Part shown: one piece after another, positions 11,266 to 24,264 of the stretch
Position numbering within the stretch: position 1 is the stretch's first letter
How the letters are laid out: every line of letters starts with the position of its first letter
Assembly: GCF_964340395.1 (NCBI RefSeq)
Contig: NC_135555.1
Coordinates: 430,001-494,000 of the forward strand
Direction of reading: 5' to 3'
Length of the DNA stretch: 64,000 nucleotides
Source: Glandiceps talaboti
Taxonomy: Eukaryota; Hemichordata; Enteropneusta; Spengelidae
The notes under the pieces: model-generated
What the model was told of the DNA's origin: nothing
Databases searched by the model: none
Seen by the model: the letters and a program-made list of their open reading frames with translations, nothing else
Program-made: the position numbers and the translations under genes

Positions 11266-13865
11266 GTGACATTTGATTTATAGACTTGTGCCACTTTTAG
11301 TGTAAGAGTGTGTTACATGCTTGTAGTGGTTGCTGCTGCATTTTCAGTGTAAGAAACTCTCCCTTATATCAGCTTATAATGTGATGTATTCAACAGTCAA
11401 AGAAACTTGACAACAACTACAAATACTCATTGCATCGCATACAAAGCTTTATTTTTGTTTTAAGTACATAGTATATAGGTAAGTTGAAGACAGAAAGGCA
11501 CAGAACCTTTGAAATTATCTATAAAGGTTATTGCTTTTAACTATTTTAACATGAACTTGGTCACAAATTCCATAAAGAAATCTGATCTATAACTTCTATG
11601 CAGTACATTTTGTTGACCCTGTCATGAAACTAGTGAGTGAAACAAAAGCTCTTTCCATAATCAGTGACTCTTATGGAGTGATTATTTTCTCATTTCAGTT
11701 TAAATACCAACAATAATTATGGACAAATTTACAATTGAATCATTTTATGTTATATTTACTCAAGAAGCTGCAGCTAATAGGATGTGTACTTGTCATCTGA
11801 GAGTCATATTTTGACAAAATATTTGTTTTTGGGATATTTATAGTCATACTGCACTGCATAGTCACTGTAGGCTACAAAAATAAACTGACTAAATTAGTGC
11901 AATAATGATTAGTTGTAGGATTACATCAAAATACAAAGTGACAACTTCATTTTTACAATGTCTACTTGCATAAATATAAAGCTTGAACTATATATCTGTT
12001 TTTTATTATCCATGACAGGACATGGAATCACTCTGTAAAAGTTACTTATTCTGAAAATGGCTTATTTCATACACTAGCCTTCATAATAGTATGTAGTAAA
12101 CTGTACTGACATAAAGTTTCATTTTACAACCCCCTCTATATCATCCATAGCAGGTGTGCATGACAAACATCACTGTATACAACTTATGAATATGAATGAT
12201 GACACCTTGCTGCAAATGCAGTAATTTAAACACCTTAAACCTTACTACTAATTTCAATATACATTGCATTCAATAAATCTAATCCCTATCAAGTGTTTTA
12301 CCTTGCTAAAGTTGACATAAAAATTGCCAAGAAAAAACAAATATTCTTGGAAAAACTCTTGCAGTTTACTTCTTAGCAAGCCGTTGTATGTATCTAGTGT
12401 CTGCAGTGATTTTCTGGAAAGAATTTGTTTTCAAGTAAACTTTGAGCAAGTTACAAATGCAGAGTATCTGGTGGGTAGGGTTTTACACAAATAGTGGTGT
12501 AATTGTCATAATCAAATAATATGAAAAGAATATGAAAGGATTAAATAATGGGATCATCAAGTTGACAATGACAAAATTTAACATAATACCTTTCTCCTTT
12601 GTGTTTGCAGCAAAAATTTATTTTTATACACCATTTTCACAACACAGATGAACTTTCATTTGAAAATATTAAGCAATATTCAGCTTTGTGAAAGTTTAAA
12701 ATAGCTAATGTGTATGACTGAACAATAGTCTATTTATTGTCTGTCCTCTCTCTCCTTGTTTGTAGTTTTCCCTCTCTACATATAAATTTTCTTTCTTTTT
12801 TCTACTTTCACTAGTAAGTACTACTATTAGTACATGCAATGTACTATCAAAAGTTGTACAAAACAACAAATTCCATGACAAAATGAACTGATGCCACACA
12901 GTATAGATATCCCACTAAGTGAACTCTTGTCATTCAAGACCTGATAAAATGCAAGGAGGCAAGTAATTTTTAATATCATTTTCAGTTTGCTGGTAGAATA
13001 CTATTATTCTAAGATTTTTGAAAAGAATCTTTCTAACTTAACCTAAATAGGACGGACGGTTTAAAGAATTCTATTTCCCATGCCTTAGTCTTTCATCGTT
13101 ACTTTTTGAAGAAGAAAAAAAGTCATTGATTGATTTAGAATTAGTATTGTGATATTTTTTGAATAAATGTAATATTGTGGCTTGTGACTATATACAACAT
13201 GAGGTTGAATTCTACACTGTATAGTAGTACCCATGGTTATAAATGAAATTGTAACAAATAACTTATTTACAGTTGATATTATGTACCTAATAAAGAGGAT
13301 AAGATGTATAATGTTGGTCATGTGAGGGCATAACTCTAAATTTAACATCACAGTAATGTATTTCTTATATTCAGATTATAAATTCATTTGAAATCTACTG
13401 ATTATTTATGGTGGGTGAAGCTGATTGAATATAAGATGATGATTAAAATTACTCAGGAAGACAAAGCTAATGCTATAATCAAGATTTTGTGATATTTCAT
13501 TTTGTGAATAATTCAATAATTTGGTATGTCCCAGCTAAGAAAGGGAAATTTGGTTTGTTTTAAGGCAAGGCAATTTAATATTTACATGCATTTTGTCTAT
13601 TTCAATTTTATACATTTCATGACTGCCCTATATCACAAAACAATTTTAGTCAAATTTAGTAACTATAAAGTGTATTCTTGACCTGCTTTTGTGTTTGTAT
13701 CATGACTATGAAAAACAAAAGGATAATTATTTTACATAACTACCTAACTTTAAGAATGGTATCTGTTAGTAAGAGTACTGTGAAAAGAATTACTGTTATA
13801 GATCTAGTACATGTATTCTGCTCTCTTGTCACTGTATTGCAATTTTCAGTTGAGACTATGGATAT
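11266..13865. other. Intergenic region, no gene supported
   Basis: Two short open frames on the minus strand (12705-12899 and 13085-13351) lack splice context and any recognisable domain. A segment after a good acceptor at 12610 is open for 26 codons but has no partner exons. Confidence 0.5.
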
Positions 13866-14145
13866 CTCTCTTACACACATCAATGTTATGTTGTGTTGTT
13901 TGATGTCTTGGAATGTTTATATCATACACACTTCAATGTTATGTTGTGTTGTTTGATGTCTTGGAATGTTTATATCATACACACATCAATGTTATGTTGT
14001 GTTGTTTGATGTCTTGGAATGTTTATATCACACACACACCAATGTTATGGTGTGTTGTTTGATGTCTTGGAATGTTTATATCACACACACACCAATGTTA
14101 TGGTGTGTTGTTTGATGTCTTGGAATGTTTATATCACACACCGAG
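13866..14145. repeat. 53-bp minisatellite, about 5 units
   Basis: Units contain caatgttatggtgtgttgtt, tgatgtcttggaatgtttat and atcacacacaca. Copies are nearly identical. The (CA) part of each unit varies slightly in length and sequence (catacaca versus cacacaca). Confidence 0.9.
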
Positions 14146-14492
14146 AACTGAGGTGTTCTTATCTAAACAAACAAATTTCATTTCCTATCCCATCCTGTAA
14201 TATTTTTGAGAAAGTTTGCTAGTAATGTGAAATATATAACAATGGCAAAATTGGTCTGTAACTTAAATGAAATATAGTATTCTCTGAATCATGTATAGAA
14301 GAATGTAATCTACTACTCTGCATAATTAATTTCTCACTGAAATTAAATGACTATCATTTTAAAAAAGTGCATTGACAGTAATTATAAAAATTGAAAAATT
14401 GTAAAAATAACAAAAGCTTGTTTCCTTGGAAACATTGTCATTGGATTGTAATGTAAGCAAGCATGATTGTGGATACATTAAGTAGTATAAGA

Positions 14493-14662
14493 AGATGTTT
14501 CTCTTCTGTCACATTACTTCCCCAAACCTCATACCCCCCAAAATGTCTAGATGTTTCTCTCCTGTCACATTACTTCCCCAAACCTCATACCCCCCAAAAT
14601 GTCTAGATGTTTCTCTCCTGTCACATTACTTCCTCAAACCCCATACCCCAAATTGTCTAGTC
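14493..14662. repeat. 56-bp minisatellite, 3 units
   Basis: Three copies of gatgtttctctcctgtcaca, ttacttccccaaacctcata, ccccccaaaatgtcta. They produce short spurious open frames. The array lies just downstream of the 3' end of the minus-strand coiled-coil gene, so it could fall in its 3' UTR or just beyond. Confidence 0.9.
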
Positions 14663-14675
14663 ATTCCAAGTTATG

Positions 14676-14681
14676 TTTATT
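14676..14681 (-). terminator. Candidate polyadenylation signal of the coiled-coil gene
   Basis: AATAAA on the minus strand, about 185 nt after the TAG stop of the coiled-coil gene. No other evidence for the cleavage site. Confidence 0.35.
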
Positions 14682-14863
14682 ACTCAGTACTTTCTCATTT
14701 CAAATTATATATCATGGAGAAAAAACATACAAAACCTCAAAAAAAATTATTTACAAGAGTTGAAAAAAAATTCAATCTCTGGGTTTACCACTCTCAAATA
14801 TATAATTCTGTGAAAATCCTATCAACCCCCCCCCCCCCCCCCGTATAAATTTTGTTTGTCTAT

Positions 14864-17800
14864 CTATATTGCCCCATCTTCTGAGATGCCTAATTTTTGT
14901 TGTAAAATTCTTGTAGTCTGTCTAAATTCCTCTTCCATTTCTTGTACTCGTTTCAAGTCATCAGACACAGTATCTCTATGAGCCAGAGAACTGCCGCTGT
15001 CAACTGGAAAGTAGACATGGGCTTTTTTCTTTTGTTGTCCATCAGTAGTTCTACTTCCTTTAGCAGACTTAGCTCTTGTTGTTGCTGTTGTACTTGCTGC
15101 TTTAGCAGAAACTGGACGTGTGGTTTCATATTTTAATGGTCTTTCACTTTTTGGAAGAACTATTGATAAAGTAAGAGCAAAGTTGTACATAAAAGTTCCA
15201 ATCAATTTATACATGTAAGAAAGTATGAATCAAAGTTATACCTAGTGCACAATGCAAGTACATGTATTCATTTATGTTGCAAAGATACATGACTACTCTT
15301 CTGGTATTTAATGACAATCACTTGTTATAAAAGGTCAGCCTCACATTGTGCACTGTATACTTACAAGACTTTAATGAAATGGCAATTAATTTCCCTTTAA
15401 AATATACACCTTAAATGCACATAGAGAGTAGCAGGTGTTCACATGTTGATAATTAATAACTGACTTTATCAGTTGTTTCATGATAAAATGGTTTAATTCA
15501 TGGCCTATGTCAGCCATGGAATGTAACAGGATACAAATGACATGAGACAAGGTTTACATTACAAATGATATGTCTGACTTTACACAATATAACAACCAAG
15601 CAGGAGTGAAAAGGAAGAAGCAAACAGCATAAAGCACCTTCAAGCCCATTTAGATACATTTCACTTTGATTAGTGTAATATTTTGATACAGTACTAGTGA
15701 GAATGAAGATTCAACATTTACAGATAAAGTTGGTATTTGATTCTGAATATTACTACAGTAACAGTAACATTACTTGTATTAAACATTGATTTACAAATAG
15801 TACTGCGTCTTACACATGTTCATTGTAACTATCCTTAGATTTGATAAAAAGTGTAGGAAGCATGCATTACCTACTAACAATTGTGGTCTGATTGCTGTAA
15901 AAGGCACACAAAAGTTTGGAACTTTAGTATCAAAACAACACTTAGTGTTATGGCATGCGAGGCAAGAATTCAGAAAATACAAAAAATCAGCTTTAATATA
16001 AAAGATTGAGATTGGTCAGACAGAAAGAAAGTACAGAAGAAATGATGTAAGCATTAGCAAGAGTTTGTGTTTGGCATTACCAAGAACTAGAAAATTCACA
16101 CAAACACAACAAACTCAAAACTGTTTTCAACAGACAAGACTTCCAACGCAAAGCTATAACCACACGTTAACATAAATGATTTGGCACGAACAATGACAGT
16201 ACGACTCCGTTACCATGTTGATGAATATTGTTGTACGTACAACTTTAGGGTAAATAGAAGTCACTGAACTTAATAACTCACCTGCACTTTTGGGTCGTGC
16301 TCGTAAATTATCTGACTGTTGTTGTACTTTTGCACTGGCTGGTCTCTTGGCCTTCTCCCTGTCTGGTATAAGTTCACCAGCATCAAATATACCAGGCTAA
16401 CAAATAAAGAAACATAATGCAACATTCCGATGTGATTTTATCAATGCAGGATGAAATGTAATTTTCCCCGATCAATAATTAATATAGGTGACTTCAACAG
16501 TTTCTACATCCTTACACTTATGCTATAACGTACTATATTCTATCATACACTTGTTATAATAGCATGGAACATTTACTGTAAAAAATAAACAAGCACAGAC
16601 ACAAACTAAAACTACATCTGATACATGTTTATATTATAATCTATTAACATCTATTGATAATAACATATACATTTGTATGGCAAATTAATTGAATCAGATG
16701 TCAACTGGTCACTTATTTCAAAGTAGCAGGATAACAATAGTAAGACTTTACAATTAGCTTGACCAATGTTAACATTCACAGCAGTAGTACCAAGTATAGT
16801 AGATATATACAATACAACTTTCCTTTGATAAAATGATATATGTACAGTAGAGATAGTTTACCTGAGCAAATCTATCTGGATTCCGTGTCCTTGATGTTCC
16901 ATTTGTTACCTGCAAAGAGAGAAAACAGATAATAGTACAATGTAGCTAGGTAATCAGGTTTATTTGATGGTTATTGCCTTTACTCACCATGTTCATCTTG
17001 TATGACATACTTGTAAAATTATATCAGTCTATACGCATTCATACTGAGGTACATTGTATTTTCTTGAAATGTATAACAAAACTTGCCTTTGAAGTATTTT
17101 TGTAGACCAAAGTATACATACATGCATTGTATACTATGTTGATCGGAAGTTTGCTCTGCAACCTTGTTATGCTGATATACATATATACTAGAATTGATTG
17201 GGTTATATGAAACATATAATGTATCCCCACAGCATAGTGGTTACACACAAACACTCCAGTCCAATATTCCTCTACTAATTCTAAACCTTGCACAGTATAC
17301 ATGTTTTGTCTCCTGTGTACATCAATAGTCCATAATACTCCCTCACAAGGAAGGCTTACTTTACTTCTAGAGACTTTGAAAGCATAGTTAGACATCGGTG
17401 GTTGTAGGAATAAATCAATGAGATCTTCATCAACACTGTATTGATCCATACTAGTAATTGTACCGGTAACAGCACCAAGACTGTTACTTGACACTCCCAT
17501 CATCAATCCCACCCCACCCCACCCCACCCCATCCAACCACTCACATGCAGCTTTCTAGGTTTACCTTATTCCTGGAATCTTTAAAAGCATAGTTTGACAT
17601 CGGTGGTTGTAGGAATAAATCAATGAGATCTTCATCAACACTGTATTGATCCATACTAGTACTTGTACCGGTAACAGCACCAAGACTGTTATTTGTAGCA
17701 GTCTGTGCAGATGCTGGTCTATATAAATGGTGATGTACTGGTGTACGTCTCTTGAATTGTTTATCTTTTTCTTCAGCTTCTCTTTGTTTCTGATCTCTCT

Positions 17801-20800
17801 AAATTTTACAAACAAGATTGACATGAAAGTAACAGGTTAGGCACATGTATGTGAATTCAAGTGAGATTCAAGAAAGATTTCAGATTTAACATATATCACT
17901 AATGTGCAAAGACAATAAATTAAAGTCAAATATTTAATTAACTATGCTACATGATAGTCTTCTTCTATCAAAAACATCACAATAATTTGCAATCTATGTG
18001 TATACATTTACAGCTAAATAATCTGATAATGGCATACCATATGATTTTTTATGTTCCATGCCGTAAGTACAAATTTATTGATAATATATAATTATGTTCA
18101 GTGATCCTGCACCATTCAGTGTAGTCTCAAGGTGTCATATTTCTGTAAGTGAGCTGGTCTGCAGTCTAGCTTTAACTCCGGTTGGTTCTTTCAAAATTTT
18201 GTTTATTCTTAATAATAACCTTGGCATGTGTAATAACCTTGGCATTTGTGGCAACACAGAAGACAAACATTACTGTCAGCTGGCTCTATTGATGAATATT
18301 TTAACATTCTAATATACAAAATTATTCAAGATTTATAAGCACTGTGATCTATGTATGTACACATACCACTCTTTGTGCTATGAATTGCCTATCAATATCT
18401 CCTACTGTTTTCACAGACTGTCTTGGCATATCTGTCAGTAGACTTCTGTGATGTATCATCAGTTCCTCTAAATAGTCTATTCTCCTTGTAAGGTGTAGCT
18501 TAGCTTCTTCTTCAGCTTGCCTTTCAAGTTCTTTGTAGTACCGATTGAGGAGACCAATGGTTAGCATAGCCCAGTTGTTTATCACTCTAGGCTGAAAATT
18601 TAAAGGAAACTGATATGTCAAGCAGTATTTCCACCTAGTTTAGTCTCAGACCCATTATCGTTATAGATAGCGCACCCAGGATGTAGTGTACGTGTAAAAA
18701 CCTTGTAATGTTACCTTAAATCAATTTACAACACATCCCAAAGCAATAATGCAATAAGCTTCTTATACCAAGTTAATCTGAGAATTTATTAAATTATTAA
18801 AATTTCATTACACTTGTATCCAGCCACCCAAGGCTAAAAACTGTCAAGTGATTTCTTTTCTTGCCTAGTAAAATAGTAGATATTTATAGCTGGGTCAATG
18901 AACACATTTTACCATTACATTATAGGTAGTTAATATCATTATCCTTCACTGTAGAATACAATAACCCCTTTAGTAGTACACAACTTCCCACCAAATTAAT
19001 TGAACAAAATTTTGTGTTTTCAAATTCCCACAAATAGGAACAAAATATTTTTTTTTTTTTACAATTTCCAGCTGAATTATTTATACAAAATCTTGTGTTT
19101 TCAAATTCCTGCTGAATTTATTTGAACACAATCTTGCAGTTTTGAGAAACATTTTAGTATATAGACATCGGTTTAATTTTAGATGAAATTTATGGGAATA
19201 ATTTTTATCTGTGACTTGATGTTGAAATTTTAATAAAATTAAAACATCATGCTGTTCATAAATATTACCATAAAACAATGTCTATATTTTTAGCTACAGT
19301 GAAGAGATTAAAAACTGATTGGGATGGAGCATAGATTATGTAATTAATAAAAAGCTTGGTAGTCAAGTTCAATGAAGAGCAAGTCTAAACTTAAGCTAAA
19401 CTTAAACTTAAGTCTAAGCTTACACAACTTGTCTTGCCAAAAAGCCTAATAATCAATACAAAAAAATAAGAGTACAAAGAAAAAAATGAGAGATGGGATG
19501 AAAGTATACAGTGCACAATCTAAGAACAATGAATATTCTCCACTGGCAATGAATTATTACATTAAATTTGCATACAAGTCAGAACTGTAATTTGCATAAA
19601 ACAATACTACATGTCCTTGGATTATACACTGTGAGATTGGTGCAGAAAGATGTGAATGATTACCATAACCATACATAGACATTTATTAATGTAGTGATTA
19701 TAGGACAATAGATTGGGATTTGATATTATGAACACAGTTTTTAAACCATACACCTTCACAATTAGTATAAAAACCTTTCTATAGAGTATTTCTGAAGACA
19801 AGACAGTGTTTAAAGCCATTATACATGTTATAGTTTACTTTTACCTCTGGTGTGGTTAATTGAGTTAGGTAAAGCAAAGCTTGAGTTGAGTGCTAAACTT
19901 GATAGCTAAAAACTTACTTTTACATTGGTGCAGCTTTTTAATTGATTAAAACACGCCTGAACATGACTTAAGGATATACTAGTACCTGAGTTATATGAGT
20001 AGTGACTCTCATATGACCTTCTGTGATGAAAGCAACACTCTCCTTCTTCCCCTGTGAATGTTTGGCATTAAAATATGTCTTGATATCACTTAACCTCTAT
20101 CTACTAACATACTTCAATTATATTTTACTTAGCACTGAACTAATGTGAACATTCATATCATAAATGAATACATATATCTATGTGGAAAATAGTATATATT
20201 ATATATGGGGGGAGGGGGGGGGATACAGTAGCCTAAAACTATTTCCTTACTGCTGTTGAACAAGATAGCATGAATTCCAAGGTAACTGCAAAAAGAACCT
20301 GGTGGCTGTGTGACAATATAGTATGTCTTAATTAGAATGGCATACTTCTATCATGTTGTACTTCATGAAGACTATTCAATCAGCAGGTGGGAATAATGTA
20401 TAGGTAGATGTAGTCATTATATATAAAATAAAAAACACAGGCTTACAGGCACATAAACAATTTCCCATCACAGAGTTCATTCATTGAAAGAAAGTGTTAA
20501 GTAAAACTAAGTCATAACATATCAAAATGATCACCAATCAAAGTAACTATTGTACTTTACAAAATGTTACCAACAGCACTGTCAAATTAACATGGATTGG
20601 GTAACAAATCATAAGACTGAACTTCAAATGATTTGACAGTTTATTTCTGATAAAACTTCAAATGATTTGACAGAGTTTATTTCTGATAAATCACAATGTG
20701 TCTGATTGTCAACTTTCATATTTAGTGCTTGTGTTTGCATTTGTAACATAAACAGTAGATATATGGGCTATACCCATTGTTAGAATTGAGAATACTTTGA

Positions 20801-21039
20801 TTGCTAGGCAATATGCATGTATATGTTTTGACAGGTCCTTTTCTGCTGACATATGTTTCATTAAATTATTTTTTACATAGCATCATTAATATGTTGGCTA
20901 CAGCATCATTTAGAATTAACCTTTTACCGTTCGTCTGAAATTTAATTTGAGCCACATTACAAAGAAATACTTTGTGTACACATGTATGTGTGTGTGTGTG
21001 CACGTGCATGAGTGTGTGTGTGTATGTGTGCATGCGTGC

Positions 21040-21128
<89 letters not shown>

Positions 21129-22262
21129 CTTGACAATGTTATAAGTGTCACTGTTGGAAGACTGGCGTACTTTCTTTGAAATTTGTTTATTTATAATGTT
21201 GAAAGCAAATACTATATTCCATACAAAAGGAGGAAGGATTTTTCCCCTCTGACTGTTGATGTGTTAGCTCACAAATATCATTATTCTGTGCTGCCCATTG
21301 AATATTAGCTTTGAAACTTGTCAACTACATTGTACCTACCCTTGGTTCCAACTGCATGGCAACCAAATCATTTTCCGTTTCCTTGGTTGCTATGTTAGGA
21401 GGAGCAACACCTGCAAGAAAAATGACATGTCAAATTTAAATGAGGCATCAGCTTAGATGATATTAAAGCATATCTTTATTGAAAGTTCTATGGCAAGTAA
21501 TCATCCTGGAATCTCTCTGTCTACTGAAAAATGACATTAAATGTCTGTTTATTACAAAATGGATAAATCAATATAACATTTATTAGGAAATGTGACAGAA
21601 ATTATATTACCACATTTTTCCTTCACTGTCTTTCTTTTCAGTTTAATACTAAAGTGATGAATTGCTTTATAAAGGAAGATTATTGAAATAGAATGGCAAT
21701 GGCCAGACTTAATTACTTAACTGACAAGCTGAAGGCAATTCAATAACCTACCTAGTAAGACTGTTAGGCATGTACTTATCATTTTGTGACTAATACTTTT
21801 TAAGTTATGATTATAATTTCCTGTTGGTTTTTTCTTTCCACCTACATTACATTGAATATATATAATATGACATTATGCAAACACACAGACCACAGACAGA
21901 GTACTGTGCTCATGCATATCTCGCCTCCATCTTGTTGAAGAAATTTCTTTTTAAATGTCTGTTTTATTAATTTTTAGGGACCATGTTATCTAAAATGTTT
22001 GTGCCCATTTTCATAACCTTGGTTTATAATCTATACAAGCATTCTTTACCTCTGCCTGTTATATAACCTTTACTAAATAAAATGATAGGGTTACATTGAC
22101 AGTTAAATAAAACTAATGTTTCTAGATGTATCCCATATAATATTGTTTCTTAGCATCCTCACATTTCAGAGATGCATGATATTTTTTGTCCAGATGCACA
22201 CTTGTGATGTCACCATTTTACCATCTGTGACCTAACTCAAGTTGTTGTTGTTGTTGTTGTTG

Positions 22263-22295
<33 letters not shown>

Positions 22296-23842
22296 TGTGA
22301 GTGAGAGAGATCTGGCAGTATAGGCGCTACTTGTTATAAAAATTTTGTTGAATCATAGAAAAATATAATTGATGAGCTCAGGAAGATCATACATGTAGAA
22401 GTAACAAGGGCTGCCCTAAGTCATGGTCACAGTGTCCTTCTGGTGGCTAGTCTTATCTTTGTAATGTTATACACTGGATAGGAAAAGTGATAATTTAATA
22501 TGTGTACCTACCAACTATATGTGCAACATGGATAGCAGCAGCTGAATCACCAATCCATGCTCTGTAATCAAATAGTTACTTTTATTAGATAGTCTCTCTA
22601 AATGAAATTAATAATTGGTAAAATTCTAACATTTTATGGTAGCATTTCATTAAATTAATAATTGCTATAATTGTAATTTTATCAATTTCATGGTTGTTTC
22701 TACAGTGGTAAAGATTGAGTTCCATTTGTTAGAATGATCTTGACATAAAAAAGAAAGACCTTTGGGAAGAAAATAAAACAATGAATTTACAAGCTTACTT
22801 TCCCCAGTAAAGTCCACTGAAGTTAGACTGTAAGATACGTAGTGTCGTTCCGCCCTCACTGGCCTCCTCTCTCCCGACGTGAGAGGGGTTAACTAATGTG
22901 TGAGGGTGCCCCATCACAGCATACCTTACAGACTACATAGACTGTAAGATACATAGTCTTTCCGCCCTCACCGGCCTCCTCTCCCGACGTGAGAGGGGTT
23001 GACCGATGTGTGAGGGCACCCCGTCATGGCGTATCTTAGACTACACTGACTAAGATACGTAGTGTCTTTCCACCCTCACCGGCCTCCTCTCACTCGTTGG
23101 AGGGGTTGACTGATGTGTGAGGGCACCCCATCACAGCGTACCTTACAGACTACACTGCACTGAAGTGTGATCAGAAAGTTCCAGTCATTTATGAAACCAA
23201 TGAATCCATATTTGTTAGAATATTTAACATAATTAAATTGAAGTGTGTAATATATACCAGGTGTGTTCTGAGTTAACCTCAATAATAATAAATATATATC
23301 TGTTTTGGAAAATTCACCCCAATAAAGTGAAGTTGATTAATAACTTGATACTGACTTTCTGTAATGGTTCCGAACTAAAAGCTAGATAAAGAATTTACCA
23401 ACAATAATTATATTTCGGCTATATCACTCAGCCCTCTACAGTTGTTATTGTGTATGGTTCAATAGCGTAGACTTGTCAGATTTATGTATTTATTTATTTA
23501 TTTATTTATATTTGTCTTTCATATACAGAAAAACATTTCAGAGCAAAAGCACTAAACCTCAGTCTTCCAATGACCCCTGTTGTGCAACTTAGATGTACAG
23601 ACAAACAAAAGAAAACAAAAGAAAAAAGAAAAAAGAAAAATGTGCAATGTATATGAGATGAGATTGACTGGTATTTTTAGAACATGCATGTACCTTTTGA
23701 CAAGGTGTATAAGGCAGTTTAATTGATCTTGAACTCTCTGTGTCTCAGCTTTACTCTCTAACACCTCTTGTCTCATCCTTGCTATAGTTTCACGGAAGAC
23801 TTTATTGTTAATGCCACCACTCTCTGGCCTTTGTCGATTCAT
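14864..23842 (-). CDS. Coiled-coil protein with repeated R-x-x-S-A motifs, 9 coding exons, 417 aa
   Basis: Coding exons in transcript order: 23842-23694, 22561-22512, 21410-21340, 20051-19986, 18591-18367, 17798-17565, 16909-16862, 16396-16282, 15159-14864. All junctions are GT-AG and phases agree (1254 nt). The start MNRQRPESGG is the first ATG after a good acceptor (ttttattccag at ~23860), so a 5' UTR intron lies upstream. Residues ~10-50 and ~125-220 are charged and heptad-like (RRIDYLEELMIHHRSLL; REAEEKDKQFKRR). The C-terminal half is basic and low-complexity, with RPASAQ (214), RPASAK (299), RPKSAV (315), RPVSAK (334) and RAKSAK (348). The last ~30 residues form another short coiled coil. 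Such Arg/Pro-Ser-Ala motifs are common in cilium/microtubule proteins, but I do not recognise the family and assign no function. The tail of exon 17798-17565 is duplicated in the next intron. Confidence 0.85.
17378..17488 (-). pseudogene. Tandem copy of the exon 17565-17798 tail, with its own donor
   Basis: About 110 bp matching the genuine exon tail at 17583-17692 with only a handful of differences, offset by ~205 bp downstream in the intron. It stays open and still encodes SMDQYSVDEDLIDLFLQPPM and NYAF, then K-V-S-R-S-K directly before GTAAGC, a donor at least as good as the genuine GTAAAC. I see no polypyrimidine acceptor in front, and reading through from the true exon meets a stop, so it is probably an inert exon duplicate. 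Recruitment as an alternative 3' exon end cannot be excluded. Confidence 0.75.
17505..17535. repeat. Short (CCCCA)n-type run
   Basis: Repeated ccacccca between the genuine exon tail and its duplicate. It may have mediated the duplication or arisen with it. Confidence 0.7.
19010..19140. repeat. Imperfect two-copy repeat in an intron
   Basis: Two copies of a segment containing cttgtgttttcaaattcc and gctgaatttattt, separated by a run of T's. It lies in the intron between exons 20051-19986 and 18591-18367 of the coiled-coil gene. Confidence 0.55.
20630..20695. repeat. Two-copy ~34-bp direct repeat
   Basis: acttcaaatgatttgacag followed by tttatttctgataa occurs twice, the second copy with a 3-base insertion. 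Confidence 0.7.
20985..21124. repeat. (TG)n microsatellite
   Basis: About 140 bp of TG, interrupted at the left by cacgtgcatg and tgcatgcgtgcg, then pure. It lies in a coiled-coil-gene intron and makes spurious open frames on both strands. Confidence 0.95.
22240..22310. repeat. Compound (TTG)n(TG)n microsatellite
   Basis: gttgttgttgttg directly followed by a TG tract and gagtgagagag, inside an intron of the coiled-coil gene. Confidence 0.9.
22824..23153. mobile_element. Palindromic MITE-like element in a tandem trimer
   Basis: Three head-to-tail copies at about 22824-22936, 22938-23044 and 23046-23153, 107-113 bp each. Each begins tagactgtaagatacgtag (copy 3 slightly altered) and ends accttacagactac, forming imperfect terminal inverted repeats based on TAGTCTGTAAG. 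Internal inverted words pair as well: ccctcac with gtgaggg, and cctctc with gagagg, so most of the unit can fold back. The segment is clearly more GC-rich than its surroundings. It sits in the first coding intron of the coiled-coil gene. Confidence 0.75.
23484..23512. repeat. (TTTA)n microsatellite
   Basis: tatttatttatttatttattta run in the first coding intron of the coiled-coil gene. Confidence 0.85.
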
Positions 23843-24153
23843 TCTGAAGCCTTATAACCCTGGAATAAAAACACATGACAATCATAATACGTAATAATAT
23901 CATTATTACATATGTACTGGTGTGTGATTACTTTCATTGATGTGCATGCAAACTATTGATATTTGCACTGCATTGCAATACTGAAAACATAATACAGTAT
24001 ACCTGTATGCAGATAATGATGGAATCATTCACATGCACACAACATCACAAGAATAACAGTTGTATTTTTGTGTGAAATTAGCTATTGTGTATAAACATAT
24101 GTATTATAACAGATAGTCAGAACCCCATAAGGCAGGAGTGTCAGTGTAGGTAC

Positions 24154-24264
24154 TAGACTGTAAGATACATTGTGACGTTTTGCCTCACCGGCCTCTTCTC
24201 ACACTAGTGGTAGAGGTTGGTCGATGTGTGAGGACGCCCCATCAAAGAATACCTTACAGACTAT
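24154..24264. mobile_element. Solo copy of the palindromic MITE
   Basis: Starts tagactgtaagatacattg and ends accttacagactat, with internal cctcaccggcctcttctcac and gatgtgtgaggacgccccat. It is the same family and orientation as the trimer at 22824-23153, about 1 kb away, but more diverged. It lies in the inferred 5' UTR intron of the coiled-coil gene. Confidence 0.75.

Noticed and set aside
12610-12700. Exon-like segment after the acceptor gtgtttgcag reading QKFIFIHHF
   Set aside because: Open for only 26 codons with very biased AT codons and no partner exons.
14495-14848. 117- and 70-codon frames
   Set aside because: Produced by the 56-bp repeat and the adjacent poly-C; no domain.
17039-17536. 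165-codon minus-strand frame as a separate gene
   Set aside because: Its coding-like part is the duplicated exon tail of the coiled-coil gene; the rest has no support.
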